A model generated the notes under the pieces. The model worked only from the letters and a program-made list of their open reading frames with translations, was not told where the DNA came from and did no database searches. From NCBI RefSeq assembly GCF_040298565.1, contig NZ_JBEPAK010000006.1, positions 14,199 through 78,198 on the forward strand: a stretch of DNA of 64,000 nt. Direction: 5' to 3'. The stretch comes from Kitasatospora sp040298565 (GTDB lineage Bacteria > Actinomycetota > Actinomycetes > Streptomycetales > Streptomycetaceae). The position numbers and the translations under genes were made by a program. Below, piece by piece: positions 1 through 6,886 of this stretch (positions within the stretch are counted from its first letter, which is position 1; every line of letters begins with the position of its first letter).

Positions 1-247
1 CGTCCCGGTACATGGTGATGTCCAGGGTGCCCAGCGGGATGTCGCTGCCGGTGATCTGGGCCAGCCGGCCGTGCAGGCGGCGGGCGAGGTGGACGCCCCT
101 GGTGTGGATGCCGAGCAGCACGACGTCCTCCGCGCCCTTGGCGCGCTCGACGATCTCGTGCGCTATCCGGGTGACGACCCGGGCGATGTCCGAGCCGTCC
201 AGCACCGGGTGCGGCGGCCGCGGCGTCGGTTCGTGGTGTGCGGTCAT
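1..247 (-). CDS. pyrR: PyrR, bifunctional pyr regulator / uracil phosphoribosyltransferase (N-terminal part)
   Basis: The 82 visible residues begin MTAHHEPTPRP and contain VLDGSDIARVVTRIAHEI and DVVLLGIHTRGVHLARRL, the usual N-terminal half of PyrR; the rest lies beyond the window edge. PyrR binds pyr mRNA in response to UMP/UTP and also has weak uracil phosphoribosyltransferase activity. The ATG start is preceded by AAGGAGG 11 nt upstream, and just ahead of that lies a hairpin matching the PyrR-binding loop (separate entry). The gene is divergent from bldD, as in other streptomycetes, and would be first in the pyr operon. Truncation is an edge effect, not a pseudogene. Confidence 0.9.
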   Translation of the reverse strand, partial: MTAHHEPTPRPPHPVLDGSDIARVVTRIAHEIVERAKGAEDVVLLGIHTRGVHLARRLHGRLAQITGSDIPLGTLDITMYRD

Positions 248-258
248 GCCGAAGCGGA

Positions 259-284
259 CCTCCTTCCCCGCCTCACGGGACGGG
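259..284 (-). promoter_or_regulatory. PyrR-binding loop next to the pyrR ribosome binding site
   Basis: On the minus strand the leader reads CCCGTCCCGTGAGGCGGG (267-284), folding with a CCCG/CGGG stem and containing UCCCGUGAGGC, which fits the known PyrR-binding core UCCNGNGAGGY. The Shine-Dalgarno sequence AAGGAGG (259-265) follows immediately. Binding of PyrR here would block translation start, the mode described for mycobacterial pyrR; no terminator hairpin is seen between it and the gene. The rest of 285-448 shows nothing else I can name. Confidence 0.75.
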
Positions 285-448
285 CCTTAAAGGATGTCTG
301 GGATCTGCCCCCGCCGAACCGGGCGCGGGCTTCGGGTCATCCTATCAGCGCCGCGGGAGGCAAACGGACGTCCACCGTTCCGCTTCGCCGGGTTCACGCC
401 CCGGATGCGCCCAGGATGCGGGCCATTCGCACGACTGCCCCATTCGGC

Positions 449-490
449 TTGACGCAACACCTTACTCTACGTAACCTCACAGTGAGTTAC
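449..490 (+). promoter_or_regulatory. bldD promoter with overlapping BldD box
   Basis: TTGACG (449-454) and TAACCT (472-477) are 17 bp apart and read as -35 and -10. The 15-mer CTCACAGTGAGTTAC (476-490) matches the BldD consensus NTNACNCWGNGTNAN at all fixed positions but one, and sits inside a larger imperfect inverted repeat (471-490). It overlaps the -10 element and the expected transcription start near 484. Autorepression by BldD is known for S. coelicolor; the layout here supports it. The leader to the start codon is about 94 nt. Confidence 0.8.
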
Positions 491-577
491 GAGACGGGTG
501 TCGAACCCACCGGTAACGACGCCGGCCAAGCCCGTGACCCACCACTGAACGCGAAGCAATCTCGTCCGGGGAGATCA

Positions 578-1081
578 ATGTCCAGCGACTACGCGAAGCA
601 GCTCGGAGGCAAGCTCCGAGCGATCCGCACTCAGCAGGGGCTCTCCCTGCACGGTGTCGAGGAGAAGTCCCAGGGGCGCTGGAAGGCGGTCGTCGTCGGC
701 TCGTACGAGCGCGGCGACCGTGCGGTCACCGTGCAGCGGCTGGCCGAGCTGGCCGAGTTCTACGGCGTTCCGGTGCAGGAGCTGCTGCCCGGCGGCACCC
801 CCGGCGGCGCGGCCGAGCCGCCGCCGCGCCTGGTCCTCGACCTGGAGAGACTGACCCAGGTCCCGTCCGAGAAGGCAGGTCCGCTGCAGCGCTACGCGGC
901 GACCATCCAGAGCCAGCGCGGCGACTACAACGGCAAGGTCCTCTCGATCCGCCAGGACGACCTGCGCACGCTGGCCGTGATCTACGACCAGTCGCCGTCG
1001 ATCCTCACCGAGCAGCTGATCTCCTGGGGCGTGCTCAACCCCGACGCGCGCCGCGCGGTGCGCGAGGAGGACGCGAGCTGA
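578..1081 (+). CDS. bldD: BldD, c-di-GMP-responsive master repressor of development
   Basis: The protein is 167 aa, the usual BldD length. An XRE-type helix-turn-helix spans about residues 8-70 (KLRAIRTQQGLSLHGVEEK, then a recognition region ending VQELLPG). The C-terminal domain carries the c-di-GMP signature RGD (114-116), eight residues, then RQDD (125-128), so the ligand-dependent dimerisation known for this family should be intact. BldD represses sporulation and many bld/whi genes during vegetative growth. Upstream in-frame extension toward position 71 is rejected because it runs through the promoter; ATG at 578 follows GGGGAG. The gene stands alone and ends before a strong terminator. 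Confidence 0.97.
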   Translation: MSSDYAKQLGGKLRAIRTQQGLSLHGVEEKSQGRWKAVVVGSYERGDRAVTVQRLAELAEFYGVPVQELLPGGTPGGAAEPPPRLVLDLERLTQVPSEKAGPLQRYAATIQSQRGDYNGKVLSIRQDDLRTLAVIYDQSPSILTEQLISWGVLNPDARRAVREEDAS

Positions 1082-1188
1082 CGCTCGCCGCCTCCGCAGG
1101 CGATCTGTTGCACGACCCGCTCCACCTCTGCTCCTGATCGCGGCTCCCCATGGGGCCGGGAATACCGATTACCAAGCAGAAACGTCAC

Positions 1189-1217
1189 GGCGCGGTCCCC
1201 AGAACGGGGGCCGCGCC
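1189..1217. terminator. hairpin between bldD and the facing gene
   Basis: GGCGCGGTCCCC, loop AGAA with neighbours, then GGGGGCCGCGCC form an 11-12 bp near-perfect GC stem in the gap between convergent genes. It can serve both strands; no long U-tract follows on either. Confidence 0.75.
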
Positions 1218-1239
1218 GCGGCTTTTCGGGCGCCGCCGG

Positions 1240-2160
1240 TCAGCAGACCGTACCCAGGCTGTAACCGGGCCGCGCCGCCACGCCGTCCAGCCGCACCGGG
1301 CGGGCGGCCGGCGCCCAGTCCGGGCCGCCGGTGGACCAGGCCCAGGCGGCCGGCAGGTACTCGCCGCAGCCGGCGGCCGAGCCCTGCGAGCCGTGCAGCA
1401 CCGCGACGCCCGGCAGCTCCAGCGCCAGCCCGGCGCAAAGCACCGCGCAGACCAGCTCGAGGTCCTCGTCGTTGATCCGCACCACGCCGTCCTCCCACTG
1501 CAGGACCCGGGCCGCGGCGGCCAGCTTCCCGTCCGGGGCGTCGACCCGCAGTCGCAGCTCGTACACCCCGGCGCCGGCGCCGACCAGCATCCGGCGGAAG
1601 ACCTCGGCCCCGCGCTGGTGGGCGGCGCGCACCCAGCGGCCGTGGTCCTCGTCGTCCTCGCCCGCGCCCCCGTACAGGCCGCCGTCGAGCAGCAGGTCGG
1701 CGTGGCGCAGCGTCAGGCCGTTCTCCCGGGCGCGGACCAGGCGGGGCACGAAGTCCCCGGCCAGCTCCTCGCCCTGATAGGCCAGCAGCTGGGTGCGCAG
1801 CGGCGGGTTGACGAGGTAGCGCTCGCGCGCGGAGGGCTCCGCCGGGTCCAGCCGGTGCAGCAGGCAGAACTCCTCGAAGTCCTGCGGGTGGAACATCCGG
1901 GCCCGCACCGTCTCGAACCGCTCCAGTGCGTCGGCCAGCAGTTCGGCGGTGTCGGCGAGGTAGTGCTCGTAGTCGGGGGCGTCGCACACGCCCCAGGCGC
2001 GGGCCCGCTGGAAGTCCGCGGCGTTGGTGAGCACTCCGATGACGAACGCCTGGTCGGCGCCCTCGACCCGCCGCGGGTGGTGCGGCGCCCGCAGCGCGGG
2101 CCGCAGGCCGCCGGCGGTGCAGTCGGGGTTACGGCGGGCGCGGCCCTTGCGGCTGGTCAT
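1240..2160 (-). CDS. conserved hypothetical protein, 306 aa
   Basis: I do not recognise a domain. The protein is acidic and soluble, without signal peptide or membrane segment. After a basic N-terminus (SRKGRARRN) it is mostly mixed alpha/beta, with a helical middle (DTAELLADALERFETVRARM) and a C-terminal stretch with valine-rich strands (VVRINDEDLELVCAVLCAGL). Start ATG at 2160 has AGGAG five bases upstream. It is a single-gene unit between a shared terminator and the thioesterase-like gene 170 bp upstream. Codon use is normal for the window, so it looks resident. Function unknown; a role linked to BldD is not supported by anything seen. Confidence 0.75.
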   Translation of the reverse strand: MTSRKGRARRNPDCTAGGLRPALRAPHHPRRVEGADQAFVIGVLTNAADFQRARAWGVCDAPDYEHYLADTAELLADALERFETVRARMFHPQDFEEFCLLHRLDPAEPSARERYLVNPPLRTQLLAYQGEELAGDFVPRLVRARENGLTLRHADLLLDGGLYGGAGEDDEDHGRWVRAAHQRGAEVFRRMLVGAGAGVYELRLRVDAPDGKLAAAARVLQWEDGVVRINDEDLELVCAVLCAGLALELPGVAVLHGSQGSAAGCGEYLPAAWAWSTGGPDWAPAARPVRLDGVAARPGYSLGTVC

Positions 2161-2327
2161 CGAGGCTCCTGGCGTCGGCGGGCGACCGTCGGCGGTGACG
2201 GTCAGCGGCGGGGCTCGCCGCTGACCGTGTTACTCCCCAGTTCCGGGCGCCACACACGTACGGCGTGTCACAGGAATGTAACCACCGGTAATGCCGGCGG
2301 TCGGACCGCCGTGTCCCGCCGGACACC

Positions 2328-3155
2328 TCAGGCGGAGCGCGGCACCCTCGCCAGCTGCCGGGACTGGGCGACGAGCCGACCGGCCTCGTCCCAGACCTCG
2401 GCGTCCTCCTCGAAGTAGCCGCCGGCCAGGTTGCGGGTGGCGTGGGTGACGCGCAGCCAGCCGGGCGCCGGCTTGGCCCGCAGGTGGACGGTCAGTTCGA
2501 CGGTCGGCGCCCAGCCGGGCAGGCCGAGGTCGAAGGTGACCGGCGGCAGCGCGTCGGCGACCAGCAGGAGCAGCAGCGGGTCGGGCTGCCGGCCGTCGCG
2601 CAGCCGGAACCAGCCCTGGATCCGGCCGTTGCCGGAGGGCTGCCCGAGCGCCCAGCCGACGGTCGCCGGGTCGAGCCGCAGGTCGAAGCGCTCCAGCAGG
2701 GCGGCCTGCTCGATCAGCTGCGGCGGCGCGTGTTCGACGCCGATGCACTGGTCCGGCGGCGGCAGCTGGGGCGGCACGGCGGTGGTGCGCACCTCGCCCT
2801 CGACGGCGGCGAGATCACCGTGGCTGGCCACCACCCGCAGCCGCTCGACGCCGTCCTGGCTGAGCGAGGCGGTGCCGGTGGACAGGCCGCGGCCGGTGCG
2901 CAGCACCTCGGTGCGGACGGTGGCCGGGCCGGGGGTGGCGGCGGACAGGTAGTAACCGCTGATCGAGACCGGGTCGGGGTGCTCGTCGTGCTCCAGCGAC
3001 AGCGCGTGTCCGGCCACGGCGAGCAGCAGCCCTCCGTTGATCCCGCCGCCGATCTGCCAGCCGGCCCCGAGCTCGGCCTGGTAGCGGCCGGGCTCCTCCG
3101 GGTGTCCGGTGAGGGCGATGCCCTCGTCGAACTCGCTGCGGATCACGGTGGTCAT
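2328..3155 (-). CDS. acyl-CoA thioesterase-like (double hot-dog) protein
   Basis: The 275-residue protein looks like the TesB/4HBT_3 group: an N-terminal hot-dog half containing GWQIGGGINGGLLLAVAGHA (about residues 32-51) and a C-terminal half with RIQGWFRLRDG and GWAPTVELTVHLRAKPAPG. Such proteins hydrolyse acyl-CoA thioesters in the cytoplasm. The length suits a fused two-hot-dog monomer. ATG at 3155 follows an AAGGG about 12 nt upstream. It is read away from nusB's terminator and shares no operon with it. Substrate cannot be told from sequence; family assignment is by overall pattern rather than a single catalytic motif. Confidence 0.7.
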   Translation of the reverse strand: MTTVIRSEFDEGIALTGHPEEPGRYQAELGAGWQIGGGINGGLLLAVAGHALSLEHDEHPDPVSISGYYLSAATPGPATVRTEVLRTGRGLSTGTASLSQDGVERLRVVASHGDLAAVEGEVRTTAVPPQLPPPDQCIGVEHAPPQLIEQAALLERFDLRLDPATVGWALGQPSGNGRIQGWFRLRDGRQPDPLLLLLVADALPPVTFDLGLPGWAPTVELTVHLRAKPAPGWLRVTHATRNLAGGYFEEDAEVWDEAGRLVAQSRQLARVPRSA

Positions 3156-3222
3156 GGATCGGCCTGCCCTTCAAGTTACTGGCGAGTAGGGCACCACATT
3201 ACGCCTGCCGGGTGAAACGCGG

Positions 3223-3260
3223 AACGGCCGCCGCGCCCGGGGTCGGGTGCGGCGGCCGTT
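3223..3260 (-). terminator. terminator of the pepP-like–efp–nusB operon
   Basis: AACGGCCGCCGCGCCC pairs with GTGCGGCGGCCGTT (one mismatch) around an eight-base loop, 17 bases after the nusB stop codon. Confidence 0.85.
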
Positions 3261-3276
3261 CGCGGGGCGCGACCGG

Positions 3277-3714
3277 TTACCGGCGGATGCTCGGCTTCAG
3301 CTCCAGGAAGCGGGCGAGCAGGCCGTTCACGAAGGCCGGCGAGTCGTCCGTGGAGAACTCCTTGGCGATCTCGACGGACTCGTCCAGGACGACCGCGTCC
3401 GGGACGCCGTCCTCCCAGATCAGCTCGTACGCGCCGAGGCGCAGGACGTTGCGGTCCACGATCGGCATCCGGTCGAGGGTCCAGCCGACCGCGTACTGCT
3501 CGATCAGCTCGTCGATGCGACGGGCGTGCTGGACGTATCCCTCGATCAGCTCCATGGTGTACTCGCCGACCTGCGGGGTGCCCTCGTCGGGCTTGGGCTC
3601 GCGGGCGCGGGCCACCCAGTCGGCGAGGACCTGCTGCGGGTCGACCCCGCGGTGGTCGGCCTCGAAGAGGATCTGGAAGGCCCGGGTACGGGCCTTACTG
3701 CGTGCGGCCGACAC
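3277..3714 (-). CDS. nusB: NusB, transcription antitermination factor
   Basis: 145 aa, all-alpha NusB fold: starts with SAARSKARTRAFQILFEAD (the RNA-binding arginine-rich helix) and carries the family stretch MPIVDRNVLRLGAYELIW followed by VPDAVVLDESVEIAKEF. NusB pairs with NusE (S10) on boxA RNA to support rRNA transcription. GTG start lies 4 bp after the efp stop, so the two are translated from one message; SD signal is weak, which suits translational coupling. A strong terminator follows. Confidence 0.96.
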   Translation of the reverse strand: MSAARSKARTRAFQILFEADHRGVDPQQVLADWVARAREPKPDEGTPQVGEYTMELIEGYVQHARRIDELIEQYAVGWTLDRMPIVDRNVLRLGAYELIWEDGVPDAVVLDESVEIAKEFSTDDSPAFVNGLLARFLELKPSIRR

Positions 3715-3718
3715 GGAC

Positions 3719-4282
3719 TTACTTCACCCGGCCGAGGTAGCTGCCGTCGCGGGTGTCGACCTTGACCTTCTCACCGGTGGTGATGAAGAGCGGCACCTGG
3801 ATCTCGGCGCCGGTCTCCAGGGTGGCCGGCTTGGTGCCGCCGGTGGAGCGGTCGCCCTGGACGCCCGGCTCGGTCTCGGCGATCTCCAGCTCGACGGCCG
3901 CCGGGAGCTCGATGTACAGCACCGCGCCCTCGTTGGTGGCGACCAGGGCCTCGAAGCCCTCGAGCAGGTACTTGGCGGCGTCGCCCACGACGGCCGGCTC
4001 GACGGTCAGCTGGTCGTAGGTGTCCATGTCCATGAACACGAAGTTCTCGCCGTCCTTGTACGAGAACTGCATGCCGCGCTTGTCGACGTTGGCGGTCTCG
4101 ACCTTGGTGCCGGCGTTGAAGGTCTTGTCGACGACCTTGCCCGTCAGGACCTCCTTGAGCTTGGTCCGAACGAAGGCCGGGCCCTTACCGGGCTTGACGT
4201 GCTGGAACTCGACGACGGACCAGAGCTTGCCGCCCTCCAGCTTGAGGACCATGCCGTTCTTGAGATCGTTCGTGGAAGCCAC
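3719..4282 (-). CDS. efp: Elongation factor P
   Basis: 187 aa with the three EF-P beta-barrel domains: KOW-like domain I (NDLKNGMVLKLEGGKLW), OB domain II and C-terminal OB domain III (VPLFITTGEKVKVDTRDGSY). It relieves ribosome stalling at polyproline stretches. The tip loop reads HVKPGKGPAF, so the active lysine sits in the palindromic PGKGP loop typical of actinobacteria, which work with unmodified lysine; no epmA, epmB, earP or ymfI-type modification gene is nearby. Start is GTG with AGGAG 11 nt upstream; TAA stop. Many proline-rich proteins in this window (for example the 10633-11577 product) are likely EF-P clients. Confidence 0.97.
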   Translation of the reverse strand: MASTNDLKNGMVLKLEGGKLWSVVEFQHVKPGKGPAFVRTKLKEVLTGKVVDKTFNAGTKVETANVDKRGMQFSYKDGENFVFMDMDTYDQLTVEPAVVGDAAKYLLEGFEALVATNEGAVLYIELPAAVELEIAETEPGVQGDRSTGGTKPATLETGAEIQVPLFITTGEKVKVDTRDGSYLGRVK

Positions 4283-4361
4283 GGGCGCACTTACTCCTGG
4301 ATATAGCTGTCAAGGAACCAAGGGGTTGCGTCCTGCCGCCGACCGCCCCGGGGGGCCGCCG

Positions 4362-5468
4362 TCACAGGGCGAGGAGCTCCTTGGTGGTGATGGTGAGCAG
4401 CTCGGGCCCGCCCTCCTCGAAGGGACGCACGACGAGCGTGTCCTCGATCCGGACCCCGCCCTTGCCCGGGAGGTGCACCCCAGGGCCGACGGTGACCGGC
4501 ACGCGACTGTCCAGTTTACCCATGTCCGAGGGACCGAGGCGCGGCGCCTCCCGGATCTCCAGCCCGATGCCGTGGCCCACCGGGTGCGGAGAGGCCTCGG
4601 TGTGGCCCGCCGCCTCCAGGAGCTGCCGGGCGGCCCGGTCGGGCACGCACTGCTCCACGCCCGGGCCGAGGGCCTCCCGGGCGGCGCGCTGGGCCCGGAA
4701 GACCAACCGGTGCAGCTCCACCTGCCAGGGAGCGGGGGCGGCGCCGATCACGAAGGTCCGGGCGGTCGAGACGCCGTAGCCGCGGTACTGGGCGCCCATC
4801 ACCACGGTGAGGAAGTCCCCCTCCTCCACCCGGCGGTCGGTCGGCTGGTGGGCGGGCTGGCCGGAGTGGCTGCCGGTGCCCACCGAGACCGGGAACGCGG
4901 CCCGGTCGGCGCCGTGGTCGATCATCCGGCGCTCCAGCTCCATCGCCAGGTGCCGCTCGGTGCGACCGACCAGGATCGACTCCAGCAGTTCGCCGAGCGC
5001 CTGGTCGGCGATCTCGGCGGCGATCCGCAGGTCGGCGATCTCGCGCTCGTCCTTGACCACCCGCAGCCGCTCGACGACCCGGTCGAGGTCCGCCAGCCGG
5101 GCCCCCTCCACCAGGCTCCCCACCGCCCGGTGGCGGGTGACGGTCAGGTCGTGCTCCTCCACCGCCAGGGCCCGCACCCCCAGCCGGGCGGCGGCGGCCG
5201 CGGCGGCCAGCGCGGTGTCCGACCCGGCCGACACCGGCACCTGGACGACGTCGGCGGCGATCAGGTGCTCCCCGGAGTCGTCCGGCGGCAGGTCGTCCGG
5301 CAGGGCCAGCAGGGCCCGGTCCGGGGTGAGCAGCAGCGTGGCCCCGCAGGGCGCGCAGCCCGTCAGGTACCGGACGTTCGCCGCCCGGGTGACCAGCGCC
5401 GCGTCGGCCCCGGCCGCACTGCAGTGCTCCCGCACCCGCTCCCGCCGCCCCGCGTACGCATCCGCCAT
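4362..5468 (-). CDS. M24 (aminopeptidase P/creatinase-fold) protein with lost metal ligands
   Basis: 368 aa with an N-terminal creatinase-like domain (to about residue 130) and a C-terminal pita-bread domain. Aligned by its conserved surroundings, the five M24 metal ligands D-D-H-E-E read V223 (in TVVMGAQYRGYG), S234 (in GVSTARTF), H299 (in HPVGHGIGLEI), G328 (in VTVGPGVHLPG) and E342 (in VRIEDTL). Three of five are gone, and the extra histidine of the usual IHExP is R306. The fold is kept, so this is probably not an active metallo-aminopeptidase; it may bind a peptide or act as a scaffold. It heads the operon with efp (79 bp) and nusB, where other actinobacteria carry an active Xaa-Pro dipeptidase. 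Confidence 0.85.
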   Translation of the reverse strand: MADAYAGRRERVREHCSAAGADAALVTRAANVRYLTGCAPCGATLLLTPDRALLALPDDLPPDDSGEHLIAADVVQVPVSAGSDTALAAAAAAARLGVRALAVEEHDLTVTRHRAVGSLVEGARLADLDRVVERLRVVKDEREIADLRIAAEIADQALGELLESILVGRTERHLAMELERRMIDHGADRAAFPVSVGTGSHSGQPAHQPTDRRVEEGDFLTVVMGAQYRGYGVSTARTFVIGAAPAPWQVELHRLVFRAQRAAREALGPGVEQCVPDRAARQLLEAAGHTEASPHPVGHGIGLEIREAPRLGPSDMGKLDSRVPVTVGPGVHLPGKGGVRIEDTLVVRPFEEGGPELLTITTKELLAL

Positions 5469-5558
5469 GCGTCGAGCCTACGAACCCCGGGCCCGAACCG
5501 CCCGCCGAGCGCCCCCGCGGGTGCGGGAATGGGTGGGGCGGTGGCCGTGTTGTGTCCA

Positions 5559-5580
5559 CTGAAAACGACATCCGTTTCAG
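5559..5580 (+). promoter_or_regulatory. probable Zur box before the L33/L31 paralogues
   Basis: A 22-bp dyad has perfect outer arms CTGAAA and TTTCAG, with two more paired positions inside; the left half TGAAAACGA resembles the Streptomyces Zur half site. It lies 52 bp before the L33 start. The cysteine-free ribosomal paralogues behind it are classic Zur targets, which supports the call. Spacing is longer than in the simplest 15-bp Zur box, so the exact register is uncertain. Confidence 0.6.
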
Positions 5581-5632
5581 CGAAGGCCCGGCCCGGCGTC
5601 CCGGTCCGGCGCCGCAGACGAAGGAGGACCCG

Positions 5633-5797
5633 ATGGCCCGCAGCGAACTGCGCCCCGTGATCAGGCTCCGCTCCACCGCCGGCACCGGCTACACCTACGT
5701 GACCCGCAAGAGCCGGCGGAACGACCCGGACCGGATGGTCCTGCGCAAGTACGACCCGGCCGCCGGGCGGCACGTCGACTTCCGCGAGGAGCGCTGA
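5633..5797 (+). CDS. rpmG: Ribosomal protein L33, zinc-independent (C-minus) form
   Basis: 54 aa, begins MARSELRPVIRLRSTAGTGY and ends DFREER; L33 features VIRLRSTAGTG-Y-Y-TRK and PDRMVLRKYDP are present. The four zinc-binding cysteines of C-plus L33 are absent. Such copies replace the zinc form under zinc starvation and free zinc. ATG follows AAGGAGG at good distance; a longer in-frame start at 5552 runs through the Zur box and is rejected. It is co-transcribed with the L31 paralogue 45 bp downstream. Confidence 0.93.
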   Translation: MARSELRPVIRLRSTAGTGYTYVTRKSRRNDPDRMVLRKYDPAAGRHVDFREER

Positions 5798-5842
5798 GCA
5801 CACCCCCCTCGAACCCCCCTCCCACCAGACAGGAGCTTCCCA

Positions 5843-6091
5843 ATGAAGTCCGGAATCCACCCGAGCTACCGTCCGGTCGTCTTCCGCGACAAGGTCGGCG
5901 GGCTCGCCTTCCTCACCCGCTCCACGGCCACCGGCGCGAGCACGGTGGAGTGGGAGGACGGCACCACCTACCCGGTGGTCGACGTGGAGACCTCCTCGGC
6001 GAGCCACCCCTTCTACACCGGCCAGTCCCGGGTGCTCGACACCGCGGGCCGGGTCGAGCAGTTCCGCCGCCGCTACGGCGACCGGCACTGA
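5843..6091 (+). CDS. rpmE2: Ribosomal protein L31 type B, zinc-independent
   Basis: 82 aa, with MKSGIHPSYRPVVFRD at the N-terminus and SSASHPFYTGQSR, both typical of type B L31. The CxxC and following cysteines of type A L31 are missing. It stands in for the zinc-binding L31 under zinc limitation. ATG at 5843 has AGGAG seven bases upstream. It forms a two-gene Zur-controlled unit with the L33 paralogue and is followed by a perfect terminator. Confidence 0.95.
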   Translation: MKSGIHPSYRPVVFRDKVGGLAFLTRSTATGASTVEWEDGTTYPVVDVETSSASHPFYTGQSRVLDTAGRVEQFRRRYGDRH

Positions 6092-6108
6092 CCGGGCGAC
6101 CGCGACGG

Positions 6109-6144
6109 CGACGGCCCCTCCCCCGACCCGGGGAGGGGCCGTCG
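6109..6144. terminator. 15-bp perfect hairpin between rpmE2 and the XRE-cupin gene
   Basis: CGACGGCCCCTCCCC (6109-6123) pairs perfectly with GGGGAGGGGCCGTCG (6130-6144) around a six-base loop. It sits between convergent genes and can stop both. Confidence 0.9.
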
Positions 6145-6157
6145 CGGCACGGCGCCC

Positions 6158-6730
6158 TCAGCGCGGCGGCGGGACGGACACCACCATGGTCAGCCGCAGC
6201 AGCCGCCCGCCCGCGTTGCGGTAGACGTGGGCGTAGGAGGCGTCGAAGGAGACGGTGCTGCCGGCCGGCACCGGATGCTCCGTCCCGTCGTGCACCAGGG
6301 TCAGCTCACCCTCGTCGACCCGGATGATCTCCACCGTCCCGGCCGGGTGCGGCTCCGCGGCGTACTCCTCGCCCGGCTTCATCCGCCACTCCCACAGCTC
6401 GAGCGGCCCGGGCGCCTCGATGCCGTGCAGCAGGGTGCCGGTCCCGCCGCTCGCGCCGGTCCAGAGCGGGACGGCCTGGTCACCGGGGACGATCCGCACG
6501 TCCGGGCCCTCCTCGTAGTCGAGCAGGGTGGCGATCGAGACGCCCAGGGCGTCGCCGAGCCTCACCACGGTGGCCACGCTGGGGTTGGTGCGCCCCTGTT
6601 CGATCTGGACGACCATGCCGCGGCTCACCCCCGAGCGGGCGGCGAGGGCGTCCAGCGTGTGGCCGCGTTCGGTGCGCAGCCGCTTGAGGTTGCGGGCGAG
6701 GGCCTGGGCGACGAGGTCGGGGTCCGGCAC
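6158..6730 (-). CDS. XRE-cupin transcriptional regulator
   Basis: 190 aa: an N-terminal XRE helix-turn-helix (LARNLKRLRTERGHTLDALA, then SGVSRGMVVQIEQGRTNPSV) and a C-terminal cupin barrel (EYAAEPHPAGTVEIIRVDEG and VPAGSTVSFDASYAHVYRN) that likely senses a small molecule. I choose GTG at 6730 because GGAGGA stands nine bases ahead; the longer start at 6754 would place that SD inside the gene. It is divergent from a drug/metabolite transporter, and repeated AGTTCAG sites fill the gap, so it most likely controls the transporter and itself. Confidence 0.88.
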   Translation of the reverse strand: MPDPDLVAQALARNLKRLRTERGHTLDALAARSGVSRGMVVQIEQGRTNPSVATVVRLGDALGVSIATLLDYEEGPDVRIVPGDQAVPLWTGASGGTGTLLHGIEAPGPLELWEWRMKPGEEYAAEPHPAGTVEIIRVDEGELTLVHDGTEHPVPAGSTVSFDASYAHVYRNAGGRLLRLTMVVSVPPPR

Positions 6731-6763
6731 GCTTGACAGTCCTCCGGTGTCCACATCCCGAAA

Positions 6764-6803
6764 AGTTCAGGATATTGCTCTGCGAAGTTCAGTTCAGTGA
6801 ACT
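6764..6803. promoter_or_regulatory. candidate operator: AGTTCAG repeats between XRE-cupin gene and transporter
   Basis: AGTTCAG occurs at 6764, 6786 and 6791; the last is part of the perfect palindrome AGTTCAGTGAACT (6791-6803). The first two copies are 22 bp apart, two helical turns. The intergenic region is markedly AT-richer than its surroundings. TACGCT (6803-6808), just after, could be the transporter -10. Confidence 0.65.
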
Positions 6804-6853
6804 ACGCTGCCGGTCCGGCAACGAGTCCATCCGACTGTACTTCGGAGTGCATT

Positions 6854-6886
6854 GTGCTGTCCTCCTCTCCCGGGCGCCTCCGGTGA
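6854..6886 (+). CDS. possible 10-codon leader ORF overlapping the transporter start
   Basis: GTG at 6854 follows CGGAG six bases upstream and encodes ten residues rich in serine (MLSSSPGRLR). Its TGA overlaps the GTG of the transporter as GTGA (6883-6886). The transporter itself has no ribosome binding site of its own, so coupled translation from this short frame is plausible. It resembles nothing known and could be chance. Confidence 0.35.
   Translation: MLSSSPGRLR

Noticed and set aside
71..1081. Longer bldD reading frame starting at 71
   Set aside because: It passes through the pyrR gene, the promoter and the BldD box; BldD is 167 aa and starts at 578.
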